Both the position numbers and the translations under genes were made by a program. From Bacteroidia bacterium (GTDB taxonomy: Bacteria > Bacteroidota > Bacteroidia > J057), in NCBI GenBank assembly GCA_041391665.1, contig JAWKNO010000002.1, forward strand, positions 2,542,001 through 2,606,000: DNA of 64,000 bases, written 5' to 3'. The notes beneath the pieces are model-generated. The model was not told where the DNA came from, did no database searches, and saw only the letters and a program-made list of their open reading frames with translations. Below are positions 17,304-26,840 of this stretch, piece after piece (within the stretch, counting starts at the first letter, position 1; each line of letters opens with the position of its first letter).

Positions 17304-19424
17304 ATGCGTACAGTTTTTACTCTGATTTTTTTGATTCCTACTCTTGTCTTTGCCAGGGATTTTACCGGGTCTTTGGATAGTCTTGCTCGTCTGTTGACTG
17401 ACGAAGTGATGGAGGAAAATGTATCCGTCTCTTTGAAGCTGGCACAGGGGTATATGGCTAAAAACCCTGAAAAGGCGATGCAATATTCTCTTAGGGCGTT
17501 GGAATTGTCCACCCAGCTGAAACTGCACGAAAGAAGTGCGCAGGCTTTTGACTTTCTGGGAAGGATTCATGACCATAAAGGGAATCTGATATTGGCAACC
17601 GACTGCTTTGAGAGGGGGTTGGAAATGGCAAAGTCTGCGCAAAACGACAAACTGATTGCGCACCTTAATAACAGCCTGGGGGTTGTTCACAGCAAAAAAG
17701 GTGATAATAAACAGGCGTTGGTGCACTTTATTACTGCCAAAAACAAGTGGGAAAGCCTTGGGAACTATCGCCAGACAGCCATTATTCTTAATAATATGTG
17801 CGCGCTGAATGTCAAGCTTAAAAACTATGACGCCGCGATCTCGGCAGTAAACAGCGCCCTCGATGTCAACAAAGAAGATAATGATGCCGGAAGATCCATT
17901 CGTGGCCAGTCCTACAACAATAAAGGATCTGTATATGAGGAAACCGGACAATACGACAAGGCCTTAGAAAATTATATAATGGCCCTGGAGGAAAAAAAGT
18001 CAGATAACAACCCGCTTTCACTTATCCCTGCTCTGACCAGTATAGCTTCTGTACATGCCCGTATGGGCGATGAGCCGGAATCCCAGCGTTATTACGATGA
18101 TGCACTTGCCATTGCACGTCAATCCCAGGACAAATATTGGCTCCATTACCTCTACAAGCTATATGGAGAGCGGCTGGAAGCCAAAGGCGCTTATGATCAG
18201 TCGAAAGAGTATTACCTCAAAAGTTTGGATCTGGCTTCTGTAATGGATGCCAAAAACTCAATTCTGGAATTGCGCAAAAACTTATCCCGTGTTTATGCCA
18301 GAACCAGTGACTATGAAGCGGCATTGATGCACCAAATGATTTACTCCGAACTAAAGGATTCGATTGTCAATGAGAAATCACTAAAGCAACTCTCCGAAAT
18401 TCAATCGCTATACCAGTTTGAAGAACAGCAAAAGAAGATATACAAACTTGAAGCAGAAAAAGAAATCAGTAAAATACAGAAACTTGGCCTTCTCCTTTTG
18501 AGTTTGCTTCTCCTGGTTGCCGCCGCCGGCTTTTTCAGCAGGTACCGGATAAAACAACGGTCCAATCTTATGCTTGAATCGCAAAAGAAGGAAATACAGG
18601 ACCGTAATCATGAAATCGAATATAAAAACCAACGCCTCGAATCCCAAAAGGATGAAATCGAAGCTAAAAATCAATTGTTAGAGCAGCAGGCCCGGGCAAT
18701 CAACAGCCAGAACAGGCAGTTGAAGCAAACCAATGACGAACTGGAGCAGTTTGCCTACGCTGCTTCCCATGACCTCAGGGAGCCGCTTCGAACCATTCGC
18801 AGTTATATGCAACTGCTGGAAAAAAGATATACGGAGAAACTGGATACCTCCGCCCGGGAATTTATTAATTACGCTACCGGTGGAGCGGTAAGAATGGATG
18901 AATTGCTGCAGGATTTGCTGGAGTATTCCCGTATCGGGCGAATGGACTCCCAGAAAGTTTCTGTCAACCTGAATATCCTGATGAACTCTATCGTCGACAA
19001 CCTCTCCCATCAGATTAAAGAAAATAATGCGACAATTGACATTCAGCAGCTGCCAGAACTTTATGGGTTTCGCGCAGAATTGTCTATTCTTTTCCAAAAC
19101 CTTATCAGCAATGCGATCAAGTTTTGTAAGCCAGGTATCGCACCTCATATTTCCGTTCAGGCAAAATCAGAAAATGGACAATTTCAGATATCAGTATCTG
19201 ATAATGGTATCGGCATAGAAGAAAAATATCAAGACCAGATTTTTAGTCTGTTTAAACGACTCCATACCCGCGAGGAGTACGATGGCAGTGGTCTCGGTCT
19301 GGCAATCTGTTACAAGATTGTACAAAATCATGGCGGAAAAATCTGGCTGGACTCAGAACCTGGTGTTGGTTCTACTTTTTATGTATTGCTCCCATTTAAG
19401 GCTGAAAATATCTCAGAGAGCTGA
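17304..19424 (+). CDS. TPR-containing sensor histidine kinase
   Basis: A 706-residue membrane kinase. Residues 1-17 are a signal peptide (MRTVFTLIFLIPTLVFA). Residues about 40-375 are tetratricopeptide repeats, which would sit in the periplasm (TPR signs: YNNKGSVYEETGQYDKALENY). A transmembrane helix follows at about 394-414 (LGLLLLSLLLLVAAAGFF), then a cytoplasmic coiled coil rich in Gln and Lys. The kinase core has the H-box SHDLREPLRT (phosphorylated His489), the N-box LISNAIKF, the G1 box DNGIGIEE, and GSGLGLAI. It is a hybrid-lacking kinase of the phytochrome-like type with no response regulator beside it. An upstream TTG at 17277 keeps the frame open, but the ATG at 17304 begins the signal peptide exactly. 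Confidence 0.9.
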   Translation: MRTVFTLIFLIPTLVFARDFTGSLDSLARLLTDEVMEENVSVSLKLAQGYMAKNPEKAMQYSLRALELSTQLKLHERSAQAFDFLGRIHDHKGNLILATDCFERGLEMAKSAQNDKLIAHLNNSLGVVHSKKGDNKQALVHFITAKNKWESLGNYRQTAIILNNMCALNVKLKNYDAAISAVNSALDVNKEDNDAGRSIRGQSYNNKGSVYEETGQYDKALENYIMALEEKKSDNNPLSLIPALTSIASVHARMGDEPESQRYYDDALAIARQSQDKYWLHYLYKLYGERLEAKGAYDQSKEYYLKSLDLASVMDAKNSILELRKNLSRVYARTSDYEAALMHQMIYSELKDSIVNEKSLKQLSEIQSLYQFEEQQKKIYKLEAEKEISKIQKLGLLLLSLLLLVAAAGFFSRYRIKQRSNLMLESQKKEIQDRNHEIEYKNQRLESQKDEIEAKNQLLEQQARAINSQNRQLKQTNDELEQFAYAASHDLREPLRTIRSYMQLLEKRYTEKLDTSAREFINYATGGAVRMDELLQDLLEYSRIGRMDSQKVSVNLNILMNSIVDNLSHQIKENNATIDIQQLPELYGFRAELSILFQNLISNAIKFCKPGIAPHISVQAKSENGQFQISVSDNGIGIEEKYQDQIFSLFKRLHTREEYDGSGLGLAICYKIVQNHGGKIWLDSEPGVGSTFYVLLPFKAENISES

Positions 19425-19504
19425 AAATAAGCGGCTTATGTCAATCAACTCTTTCTTCTTTAGGGTATTTTCTGCTATCCGAAATAAATATCAGGAAGGA
19501 TTCA

Positions 19505-19536
19505 TTGACCTCCCTATTGAAAAAATATTATATTTC
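19505..19536 (+). promoter_or_regulatory. Putative promoter of the M43 protease gene
   Basis: TTG at 19505-19507, a 21-base spacer and TATATTTC at 19529-19536, one base from the TAnnTTTG consensus. It ends 20 bases before the start codon. Confidence 0.35.
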
Positions 19537-19556
19537 GGGTCGCTTAACCCTAAACT

Positions 19557-21689
19557 ATGAGACATCAACTTTTACGTTTTTTGCTGGCAATCGTATTCTT
19601 TACATTTGGATACTCTTTAAATCTGTCCGGACAGAATCTGCGTCCCGTATGTGGAACTGATGACTATTTCCAGGTACAGTCTCAAAAAGACCCGCAATTT
19701 GTACAGAGAAATGCTGCGCTGAAACGGTTTATTGCCGATCAGCTGGCTAAAGGTGGAAATCCTTCCCGCGGTACCATTTATCAGATTCCTATTGTTGTGC
19801 ATGTGGTTTACAATACTCCGGATCAGAATATTACCGATGCACAGGTTCAGTCACAAATAGATGTCCTGAATGAAGATTTCCGTCGATTAAATGCCGATAC
19901 CGTCAATACCCCTGCACCCTTTAAACCGGTTGCGGGTGATGCTGAGATTGAATTTTGCCTGGCGGCCTATGATCCTGCCGGAAATCCTTCTTCTGGTATA
20001 ACCCGTACCTCTACAAACAAGTCCGTTTTTTCCCTTGGATCAGACGACATTAAATCTGCGGCTACTGGTGGTGCAGACCCCTGGCCTCAAACTGATTACC
20101 TCAATGTGTGGGTAGGCCCCCTGGGCGGAGGATTACTGGGATATGCAGCGCCTCCCGGAGGTAGTGGCTCAGGAGTGGTTATCGGCCCCGAATATTTTGG
20201 CCGGGTGGGTACCAATCTCGATCCGTCTTTTGATTTGGGCCGAACCGCAACCCATGAAATCGGACACTGGCTGTCTCTTGCTCATACCTGGGGCGGCGGC
20301 GGTTGTGCCAATGATGATGGTATCTCCGATACCCCTGTACAGGATCAGGCCAATTTTGGCTGTCAGACCTTTCCGCACATAAGCTGTCCCTCAGAAGTGA
20401 ACGGGGATATGTTTATGAATTATATGGATTACAGCGACGACGATTGTTTTAATCTCTTCACCAAAGGACAGGCCACCGCTATGCGGGCAATGTTTGCGCC
20501 GGGCGGACCGTTGGTATCGTTTCTTACTTCCGGTGGTTGCCAGAAGGCTGGATTTAACGACCTGGGCGTTGAGGCGATTCTGGACCCTGCTGGTGATCAG
20601 TGTGGGGGGAAATCACAGGCCGAAATTGTTTTGAAAAATTATGGACAGAACGTGGTGAATTCTGCCGAAATCAAATACGAACTTGATGGCAATCTGATCG
20701 CTATCAACTTTTGGACCGGAGCACTCAGCCCGGGTGCATCACAGATTGTTACCTTCCCTTCTTTTACTGTCTCTATTGGTACCCATAGCTTTAGGGCTTA
20801 TTCTACCAAACCCAACGGAAGTGCAGATATTGATACTTCCAATGATACCTTGTCCAGCACTTTTGAAGCACTTAACAATGCCGGAATGCCTATCCCTTAC
20901 TTTGAGGGATTTGAAAGTGGGATATTTCCTCCTCAAAACTGGCAGATGACCAATAGCGACAATCTTACCACCTGGCAGCCTGCTCCTATCGGCAGAAGCG
21001 GTTCGGGCTCAGCATTTATGGACAATTACAACTACTCTTCTTTTGGTGAAGCCGACGAATTGCTCTCGCCCGGTCTGGACCTTACGCCATTTGAGAAAGT
21101 AGGGATGTCTTTCCATCTTGCCTATGCACGTTATGCTGAAAACTCCGGCTTTACCGATACACTTGAAGTCTGGGGATCAGGGGATTGTGGCAAAAATTTC
21201 AAACTTCTGTGGAAAAAATACGGAAACGATCTTTCAACGACTGCAGCCACTACTTCTTCCTTCGTGCCTCTTTCTGCCTCACAATGGCGCCAGGAATGGG
21301 TCGATCTGACTGATTTTACAGATAGTACTTACGTTGTGATTAAATTCCGGCACATCACCAATTATGAAAATAACCTCTATATTGACAATATCAATATCAC
21401 TGAAATTTTCAGCCTGGATATAGACGATGCGCTCACCGTGGGTGATTTGGTACTTTCTCCCAACCCTGCATCACAGGAAGTAAACCTGAGTTATGATGCA
21501 CGCACAGGCGGCAATATACAGGTATCGCTGATTGATCTGAATGGTCGGCAATTGCTTTCAAAAACATTTTCGGCTTCGACCGGAACCAATCAATTTGCCC
21601 TACCGCTTACCCAATTGGCCGCAGGAATTTATTTTGTACGCCTTAGCAGTGAAAACGGAGAAATTGTAAAAAAACTGGCGGTTGAATAA
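19557..21689 (+). CDS. Secreted M43-family zinc metalloprotease with T9SS sorting domain
   Basis: A 710-residue exported protease. It has a signal peptide (residues 1-26, ending SLNLSGQ), then a metzincin catalytic domain: the zinc motif HEIGHWLSLAH spans 233-243 (zinc ligands His233, His237, His243; catalytic Glu234) and the Met-turn is in NYMDY (Met290). The domain matches the pappalysin-like M43 family (cytophagalysin). A CARDB-like domain follows (about 330-430: DLGVEAILDP, AEIVLKNYGQNVV), then a MAM/jelly-roll domain (about 445-615: YFEGFESGIFPPQNW). It ends with a T9SS module (LSPNPASQEVNLSY through AAGIYFVRLS). Expected role: extracellular or surface-bound protein degradation. It is followed by a clear terminator. 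Confidence 0.92.
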   Translation: MRHQLLRFLLAIVFFTFGYSLNLSGQNLRPVCGTDDYFQVQSQKDPQFVQRNAALKRFIADQLAKGGNPSRGTIYQIPIVVHVVYNTPDQNITDAQVQSQIDVLNEDFRRLNADTVNTPAPFKPVAGDAEIEFCLAAYDPAGNPSSGITRTSTNKSVFSLGSDDIKSAATGGADPWPQTDYLNVWVGPLGGGLLGYAAPPGGSGSGVVIGPEYFGRVGTNLDPSFDLGRTATHEIGHWLSLAHTWGGGGCANDDGISDTPVQDQANFGCQTFPHISCPSEVNGDMFMNYMDYSDDDCFNLFTKGQATAMRAMFAPGGPLVSFLTSGGCQKAGFNDLGVEAILDPAGDQCGGKSQAEIVLKNYGQNVVNSAEIKYELDGNLIAINFWTGALSPGASQIVTFPSFTVSIGTHSFRAYSTKPNGSADIDTSNDTLSSTFEALNNAGMPIPYFEGFESGIFPPQNWQMTNSDNLTTWQPAPIGRSGSGSAFMDNYNYSSFGEADELLSPGLDLTPFEKVGMSFHLAYARYAENSGFTDTLEVWGSGDCGKNFKLLWKKYGNDLSTTAATTSSFVPLSASQWRQEWVDLTDFTDSTYVVIKFRHITNYENNLYIDNINITEIFSLDIDDALTVGDLVLSPNPASQEVNLSYDARTGGNIQVSLIDLNGRQLLSKTFSASTGTNQFALPLTQLAAGIYFVRLSSENGEIVKKLAVE

Positions 21690-21710
21690 TCTCAACCGGC
21701 GCTAATGTAA

Positions 21711-21743
21711 AAAACCCTCTTTCGGCTAGCCGGAGAGGGTTTT
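21711..21743 (+). terminator. Rho-independent terminator after the M43 protease
   Basis: AAAACCCTCT (21711-21720) pairs with AGAGGGTTTT (21734-21743), with an inner CGGC-TA-GCCG stem, and is followed by CTTTTTAT. Confidence 0.85.
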
Positions 21744-21771
21744 CTTTTTATAAAATCAGCTCAGACCTGAA

Positions 21772-21978
21772 CTATCTTTTTTTATCATTGAAATACAGGA
21801 AGGCGCTTGCAATCAAATAAGCAACGATGGCAAATAGGCCCAGATAAAACGCCCAGGAAAGGGTCTTGAATATCGAAATGACCAGGAATACCGCAACGGC
21901 TGGAATTGCCACTTTACCCCAAAGGGGAAGTTTCATAAACATTTGAACAAGCAGGCTCTTTTTCATTTTCTGATTCAT
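21772..21978 (-). CDS. Small membrane protein of unknown function
   Basis: A 68-residue protein with a basic N-terminus (MNQKMKKS), two hydrophobic segments (about 23-39 and 43-62) and a basic tail NDKKR, so probably an inner-membrane hairpin. I do not recognise the family. It faces the protease gene convergently. Confidence 0.6.
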   Translation of the reverse strand: MNQKMKKSLLVQMFMKLPLWGKVAIPAVAVFLVISIFKTLSWAFYLGLFAIVAYLIASAFLYFNDKKR

Positions 21979-22106
21979 TGGTTGGTCATGAATATGCTCT
22001 CTTTTTCGTAAAATACTACATTGGGGTTACAAATAAAAATTGTCAAACTTGCTATTTAAAAACTCTGATAAGAAATAAAGAAAATTTTATATCCTTTATT
22101 TCTGCC

Positions 22107-22114
22107 TAAATTTG
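22107..22114 (+). promoter_or_regulatory. Putative -7 box TAAATTTG upstream of the TPR protein
   Basis: TAAATTTG matches TAnnTTTG and lies 31 bases before the ATG at 22146. If real, the repeat hairpin at 22247-22334 lies inside the transcript. No clear TTG partner. Confidence 0.3.
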
Positions 22115-22145
22115 CAGGGAATATCAATTTGCGAAGTCCCAAACC

Positions 22146-23570
22146 ATGATGGCTGCCCCGATAAACCAGAAAACGACCGCCCGGTTTCCCGTTTTAAAAT
22201 CTTCTTTCCCCGGGAAAAAAATATGGAATTATCAACTTATTGGGATAAACCATCAGGGACACCAGGAAGCCACGAGGGACACAAAGCGCAGTTTCCTTGC
22301 GCCCTTTGTGAGGCATTTGTGTTCCTGGTGGTTTTTGCTTCGCTTCGGAAAGCTTCCTTTCTCCCAATTACTTTATAATTTCGAAAAAACATTCAGACTG
22401 GTTTTGTTTCTTAGTATGGGTTTTCCGACAAGCCAGGTTTTCTCACAGGTATTTTACGACCAGCATTTCCGTAAGGTAGCAGCCGAAGGTATCAACAAAA
22501 CCTACAATTTGGATTATGAGTCGGCAGATAAGATATTTTCATCGCTGAAGTCAGAATACCCTCAACATCCGGCCCCGTTATTTTTACTCTCTTTAAACCG
22601 TTGGTGGCAGAGTTATATTTCTACCACACCTGCATGGCATCCTTATATTGAAAAATCGCTGGAGGAAGCCTTGGCATTAAACCATAAGATGAAAGATACC
22701 CCGGGGTATGAACTGGAGTACACATTTTTCCAGTATATGAGTTATGCCTTTCTTACCCGGCTGTACATCATTCGTAAGGAGTGGTTGAAAGCAGCCAATA
22801 CCGGTAGGAAAGCACTGCCTTACCTGAGTAAAAGCCTGGACTATACGACGAAAAGCCCGGAATTCTATTTCAGTGCGGGAATCTACCATTACTATGCGGA
22901 GATTTTTCCTGCCCAACATAGTTATATAAAACCATTTGCCGTATTTTTCCCGGATGGCGATGCGGAATTGGGGCTGGAAGAACTGGAGTATGCGGCCGGC
23001 AATAACAACTTTACGCAGGCAGAAGCGATGTATTATCTGGGCGATATTTATCTGGAAGAGGAGGCAAAGTTTGCGCGTGCTTTAAATATAAAAAAATCTC
23101 TGTCTGCCAAATACCCCGGGAATACCTGGTTTCAGGTGGACTATGCCAGGGCGCTGGTGTATAATCAACGTTATGCAGAGGCTGAAGCCGAACTGAAAAA
23201 AATGCAAAAGGCGTTTGAGCTTATCAGCGAATCTCAGAAAAGGCATGTTACGAGTTTGGAATCAAACTATACTTCGCAGGTTATGCTTCGGGTTTACCAT
23301 TACCTGGGCAGAATCAGTCTGGAAAGAGACCACCAGTACAATCGTGCGCTTAATTTTTTCAAACAGAGCAATGATATGGCTCGAATAGCCGGAATTGATG
23401 CGGAAATTCATCTGCCTGCCAATACCTACTTTTCAGGGCGTTGTTATGAAGGGCTTAAACAGTACGAAAAAGCCCGGGACGCATACAAAAGAGTACTAAA
23501 TATGGATGAAAATCACCTGGTCAAACCCCTTGCGGAAGCTTGTCTGGCAGGAAAATGCCCGGCATATTAA
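22146..23570 (+). CDS. TPR-repeat exported protein with a repeat-derived N-terminus (start uncertain)
   Basis: The clear protein begins around residue 83 of this frame: FRLVLFLSMGFPTSQVFSQ is a signal peptide, and the rest is tetratricopeptide repeats (KTYNLDYESADKIFSSL, AEAMYYLGDIYLEEE, QYEKARDAYKRVLNMD). It is therefore probably an exported or membrane-associated scaffold of unknown role. The first 80 or so residues do not resemble a protein family; they translate a palindromic repeat (22247-22334). No ATG precedes the signal peptide closely. The choices are this fused start at 22146, a TTG at 22335 that falls right at the end of the repeat and gives a normal signal peptide, or the ATG at 22416 inside the signal peptide. 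It overlaps the convergent DUF3467 gene by four bases. Confidence 0.7.
   Translation: MMAAPINQKTTARFPVLKSSFPGKKIWNYQLIGINHQGHQEATRDTKRSFLAPFVRHLCSWWFLLRFGKLPFSQLLYNFEKTFRLVLFLSMGFPTSQVFSQVFYDQHFRKVAAEGINKTYNLDYESADKIFSSLKSEYPQHPAPLFLLSLNRWWQSYISTTPAWHPYIEKSLEEALALNHKMKDTPGYELEYTFFQYMSYAFLTRLYIIRKEWLKAANTGRKALPYLSKSLDYTTKSPEFYFSAGIYHYYAEIFPAQHSYIKPFAVFFPDGDAELGLEELEYAAGNNNFTQAEAMYYLGDIYLEEEAKFARALNIKKSLSAKYPGNTWFQVDYARALVYNQRYAEAEAELKKMQKAFELISESQKRHVTSLESNYTSQVMLRVYHYLGRISLERDHQYNRALNFFKQSNDMARIAGIDAEIHLPANTYFSGRCYEGLKQYEKARDAYKRVLNMDENHLVKPLAEACLAGKCPAY
22247..22334. repeat. Imperfect palindromic intergenic repeat (CACAAAG type)
   Basis: AAACCATCAGG at 22247-22257 pairs with CCTGGTGGTTT at 22324-22334 (one mismatch). 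Inside are variants of GGGACACAAAGCGCA (around 22276-22290) and, inverted, TGCGCCCTTTGTGAGG. The low-complexity CACAAAG/CACCAGG wording is typical of dispersed non-coding palindromes. It overlaps the upstream part of the TPR reading frame. Confidence 0.6.
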
Positions 23571-23890
23571 GCATAACCAGTAGGGCCGCCGAAATTGGGG
23601 GGGAGGTGAATGTCTTTATCAGGAATCAGTACTTCACCATTGGTTTGTTCAAATTTTTCCAGATTTTCCTTCAGCGCCATCAGTAAGCGCTTGGCATTTT
23701 GGGGAGTCATAATGACCCGGGAGCGAACTTCAGCCTTGGGAGTACCGGACAAAATCTGAATAAAGTCCATGATGAATTCGGAGTGGGAATGGGAGATAAC
23801 GGCCAGGTTGCTGTAAACCCCCCGTGCAGTTTCTGCGGAGAGTTCGATATTAAGCTGGTTGGCAGACTTTTTCCTTTGTTGATCATCCAT
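23567..23890 (-). CDS. DUF3467 domain-containing protein
   Basis: A 107-residue protein. The conserved core NIELSAETARGVYSNLA, ISHSHSEFIMDFIQILSG and SRVIMTPQNAKRLLMALKENL matches DUF3467, a small family widespread in Bacteroidota and beyond with no established function. No signal peptide or membrane segment, so cytoplasmic. It lies 89 bp downstream of priA on the same strand and may be co-transcribed. Its stop codon overlaps the end of the convergent TPR gene. Confidence 0.88.
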   Translation of the reverse strand: MDDQQRKKSANQLNIELSAETARGVYSNLAVISHSHSEFIMDFIQILSGTPKAEVRSRVIMTPQNAKRLLMALKENLEKFEQTNGEVLIPDKDIHLPPNFGGPTGYA

Positions 23891-23979
23891 AATAATAATA
23901 TCCGGAATAGTTTAGTAAGATAAAGGTACAAATAAATGGGGAGAACCTGATTTTTAAGGAAAAATCCTTTCAATTTTCA

Positions 23980-26436
23980 TCAAACAGGATCTATGTCGAT
24001 CATAATTCGGAGACTTTTTACTGGCGCTGATTCATAATATTTTTCGATTGCCTGGTTCATAATCTCACGCAACTTCACAGCCGGGATCGTTTTCCCAACT
24101 TTAACGAGAAACTGCATTCGGTATTGGTTTCTTACTCTGGCAACGAGGGCATAGTCAGGGCCCAGCAAATTTACGCCAAACATAGGTTTGAGGAGGTTGT
24201 TGAGCCGGAGTGCTTCTGTTTCAATAAAGTTTCTGTCTTTGTGTTTAAATTCTATTCTTATCAATCGGGTGAAAGGCGGATATCCGATTTGGTGGCGTGT
24301 GGGCATTTCCTGGGCAAAAAATTCCTCAAATGGCTTTTCCACGGAGGTAAGTACCACATTGTCGGGCATCATACTTTGTATGATGACATGGCCTTTTTTC
24401 GTACTCCGGCCTGCTCGCCCACTGACCTGCGTCAGCAACTGATAGGCATTTTCATAAGCGCGAAAATCAGGGAAAGTAAGCAGGTTGTCTGCGTTAATGA
24501 CGCCAACAAGTGTGACATTTTCAAAGTCCAGCCCCTTCGATACCATTTGAGTACCTACCAGAATATCTATCTGACGGTTTTCAAACCTACTGATAATATG
24601 CTGATAACCTAGTTTGGTTCGGGTGGTGTCGAGGTCCATGCGCTCTATCACGTGTTGCGGGAAGAGTGCCGACACTTCTTCTTCTATTCGCTCTGTACCT
24701 GCACCTGCCCGGCGAAGGGTATAATTTCCGCAATGATCACATTTGTTTACATTAAAATCGGTATGGCCACAGTAATGGCAGCGAAGATGTTCTTTACCTT
24801 TATGATAAGTGGTACTGATATCGCAGTTGATACATTGCGGCACGTACCCGCAAGTTTCACAGATCAGGTAGGGCGCAAATCCTCGTCGGTTTTGAAACAA
24901 AATAATCTGTTCTCCCCTTGCGAGTGTTTCTGTCATGGTATCTTGCAATACCTTTGAAAATACACCATTCGCCAGCCGCTGTTTTTTCTGAATGCGCATA
25001 TCCACAATTTGTATCTGTGGCATGTTGGCTGAAGTTGCCCGCTGTTTCAGCTCGACAAGTGTATATTTATTTTGCCTGGCGTTTTGATAGGATTCGAAGG
25101 AAGGGGTGGCAGAACCAAGAATAACCGGAACCTTATGTGTTACACCATAATAGATCGCGACATCGCGGGCATTGTAGCGAGGGGCGGGCTCGTATTGTTT
25201 AAAGGAGCTGTCATGTTCTTCATCCACAATGACCATACCCAGATCTGTAAAAGGAAGGAAAATGGCAGACCGAACGCCAATGACGATCTGATATTCTCTT
25301 TTGTTGACTTTATGCCAGATTTCGACTCGCTCCTGGTCGTTAAATTTGCTGTGATATATGCCTACTGACTCTCCAAAAGCACTTTTTACACGGTCAATGA
25401 TCTGTTTGGTAAGGGTGATTTCCGGGAGGAGATAAAGCACCTGTTTTCCCTGAGCAATGATTTCCCGGATCAGATCGATATAAATATGGGTTTTTCCGCT
25501 CCCGGTGATTCCGTGAAGGAGGACAGGTTTACCGGGAAAAGTTGTGAGGCTTTCCCGTATTTCGCCGATAGCTTTTTCCTGCATGGGGTTGAGAACAATG
25601 TTTTGTTCGTGAACTTTATACCCATACATCTCCAGGCGGTCGACGAGTACTTCTTCCTCTTCGATAAATCCTTTTTTTACCAGTGTTTTTGCTACCTGCG
25701 AAGTGAGTTCCAACTCCTTGAGGGTTTCTGTTTTGGGGAGAATATTCCCCTTATACCATGCCGAAACAATGCGCATCAGCAGGTTTTCCTGAGCCGGAGA
25801 TTTGGCTACAGCATCAAAAGCCTCATTGAGACTGGCCTCACTGGTAAAAGCCTCGGCAAGTTTGAGGAAAGTTTTATATTTCGGTTTGTATTTGGGTTCT
25901 ACGAGTTGAAACAGCCTGACCAGCCCCCTGGCCTCCATAGTTTTGAGGCGGGGAGATGGGTTGAGAATACTCCAAATGTCAGATACTTCTTTAAAATCCA
26001 GTACAGGCTGGATGCTGAGTGCTTCGAGCAGAATATACTCTTTATCATCCAGCTGGAGTGGTTTCCAGTCGAGGTCGTCAGGCATCGTAACGCGGAGAGA
26101 GCTTTCCGGCTTGAGTCCGGAGGGCAGGGCCGCTTTCAGAACTTCTCCCGCCGTACACATATAATAAAAAGCAATCCATTCGAATAACTGGAGCTGTTTT
26201 TCTCCCAAAACCGGTGTTTCGTCGAGAATATCTTCCAGTGGTTTGAGATCCCGCAACTGTTTTTCGGTGGGATCAGTAATGATTTGGCGGATGGCGCCGG
26301 TATAAATTTTGGATTTGCCAAAACTCACGAGCACCCGTTTGCCCACAGCTATGGACGCCAATTGGTCTTCCCTGACCAGATAGTAAAAGTTGGACCGGAC
26401 AGGCAGGGGTAATATGACTTCAGCGATTACAGGCAA
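23980..26436 (-). CDS. priA: Primosomal protein N' (replication restart helicase PriA)
   Basis: A superfamily 2 helicase of about 818 residues that reloads the replisome at stalled forks. Visible: Walker A GITGSGKTH, DEEH box VIVDEEHDSSFKQ, GSATPS (motif III), the two zinc-binding Cys clusters starting CETCGYVPQCINC and ending CDHCGN, and motif V/VI segments ILVGTQMVSKGLDF and QVSGRAGR. The frame is open to a GTG at 26484, but that start lies upstream of a TATATTTG promoter-like box (26476-26469). I prefer the TTG at 26436, which gives MPVIAEVILPLPV, closely parallel to the E. coli start MPVAHVALPVPL. Start choice is inference; the identity is firm. Confidence 0.93.
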   Translation of the reverse strand: MPVIAEVILPLPVRSNFYYLVREDQLASIAVGKRVLVSFGKSKIYTGAIRQIITDPTEKQLRDLKPLEDILDETPVLGEKQLQLFEWIAFYYMCTAGEVLKAALPSGLKPESSLRVTMPDDLDWKPLQLDDKEYILLEALSIQPVLDFKEVSDIWSILNPSPRLKTMEARGLVRLFQLVEPKYKPKYKTFLKLAEAFTSEASLNEAFDAVAKSPAQENLLMRIVSAWYKGNILPKTETLKELELTSQVAKTLVKKGFIEEEEVLVDRLEMYGYKVHEQNIVLNPMQEKAIGEIRESLTTFPGKPVLLHGITGSGKTHIYIDLIREIIAQGKQVLYLLPEITLTKQIIDRVKSAFGESVGIYHSKFNDQERVEIWHKVNKREYQIVIGVRSAIFLPFTDLGMVIVDEEHDSSFKQYEPAPRYNARDVAIYYGVTHKVPVILGSATPSFESYQNARQNKYTLVELKQRATSANMPQIQIVDMRIQKKQRLANGVFSKVLQDTMTETLARGEQIILFQNRRGFAPYLICETCGYVPQCINCDISTTYHKGKEHLRCHYCGHTDFNVNKCDHCGNYTLRRAGAGTERIEEEVSALFPQHVIERMDLDTTRTKLGYQHIISRFENRQIDILVGTQMVSKGLDFENVTLVGVINADNLLTFPDFRAYENAYQLLTQVSGRAGRSTKKGHVIIQSMMPDNVVLTSVEKPFEEFFAQEMPTRHQIGYPPFTRLIRIEFKHKDRNFIETEALRLNNLLKPMFGVNLLGPDYALVARVRNQYRMQFLVKVGKTIPAVKLREIMNQAIEKYYESAPVKSLRIMIDIDPV

Positions 26437-26468
26437 TGGTTTGGCTTGATTTGCTAATAAAATTAGAT

Positions 26469-26476
26469 CAAATATA
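26469..26476 (-). promoter_or_regulatory. Putative -7 box for priA
   Basis: TATATTTG on the minus strand, full match to TAnnTTTG, 32 bases before the proposed TTG start at 26436. The -33 element is not recognisable. Confidence 0.35.
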
Positions 26477-26484
26477 CCACACAC

Positions 26485-26840
26485 AGGATGATTTTGCTAC
26501 AGAAATAGACAAAAACTCTGAGGGCCATTAACCCGGGCCATCAAACCATTGAAGCCATACAAGTAGCGGATAAACCAATAGTGGTTTCAGGATAAAATAG
26601 TGGGACGTAAATTTCGTTCCTAGTTATGGATTGGTATGAATGAAGAGGGGAATCGCAGCCTGATACGTTTTATAGTTGAACAATGGAGGATTATTTCTAT
26701 CCTTCCCTGTAAAAAAGGGTAGGAGGGAGTAGTGGATTTTGGTTGTTGTAAGTGAAGCCAAAATATATAAAATAGATAAAAAGATACAAGGTGTGCCCGG
26801 TTTGGTGCGCTATTTGAGAATACAAGCACAGACTAACCAG
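26485..26840. other. Intergenic region between priA and the Kre9-like gene
   Basis: About 356 bases between divergent genes. A frame open from 26739 lies here but its first 34 codons do not look like a protein. I see no hairpin terminator, no clear TTG-N19-TAnnTTTG promoter and no RNA gene. Confidence 0.4.

Noticed and set aside
26739..26840. Extension of the Kre9-like protein upstream of its signal peptide
   Set aside because: The extra 34 residues would bury the signal peptide; the ATG at 26841 gives a canonical one.
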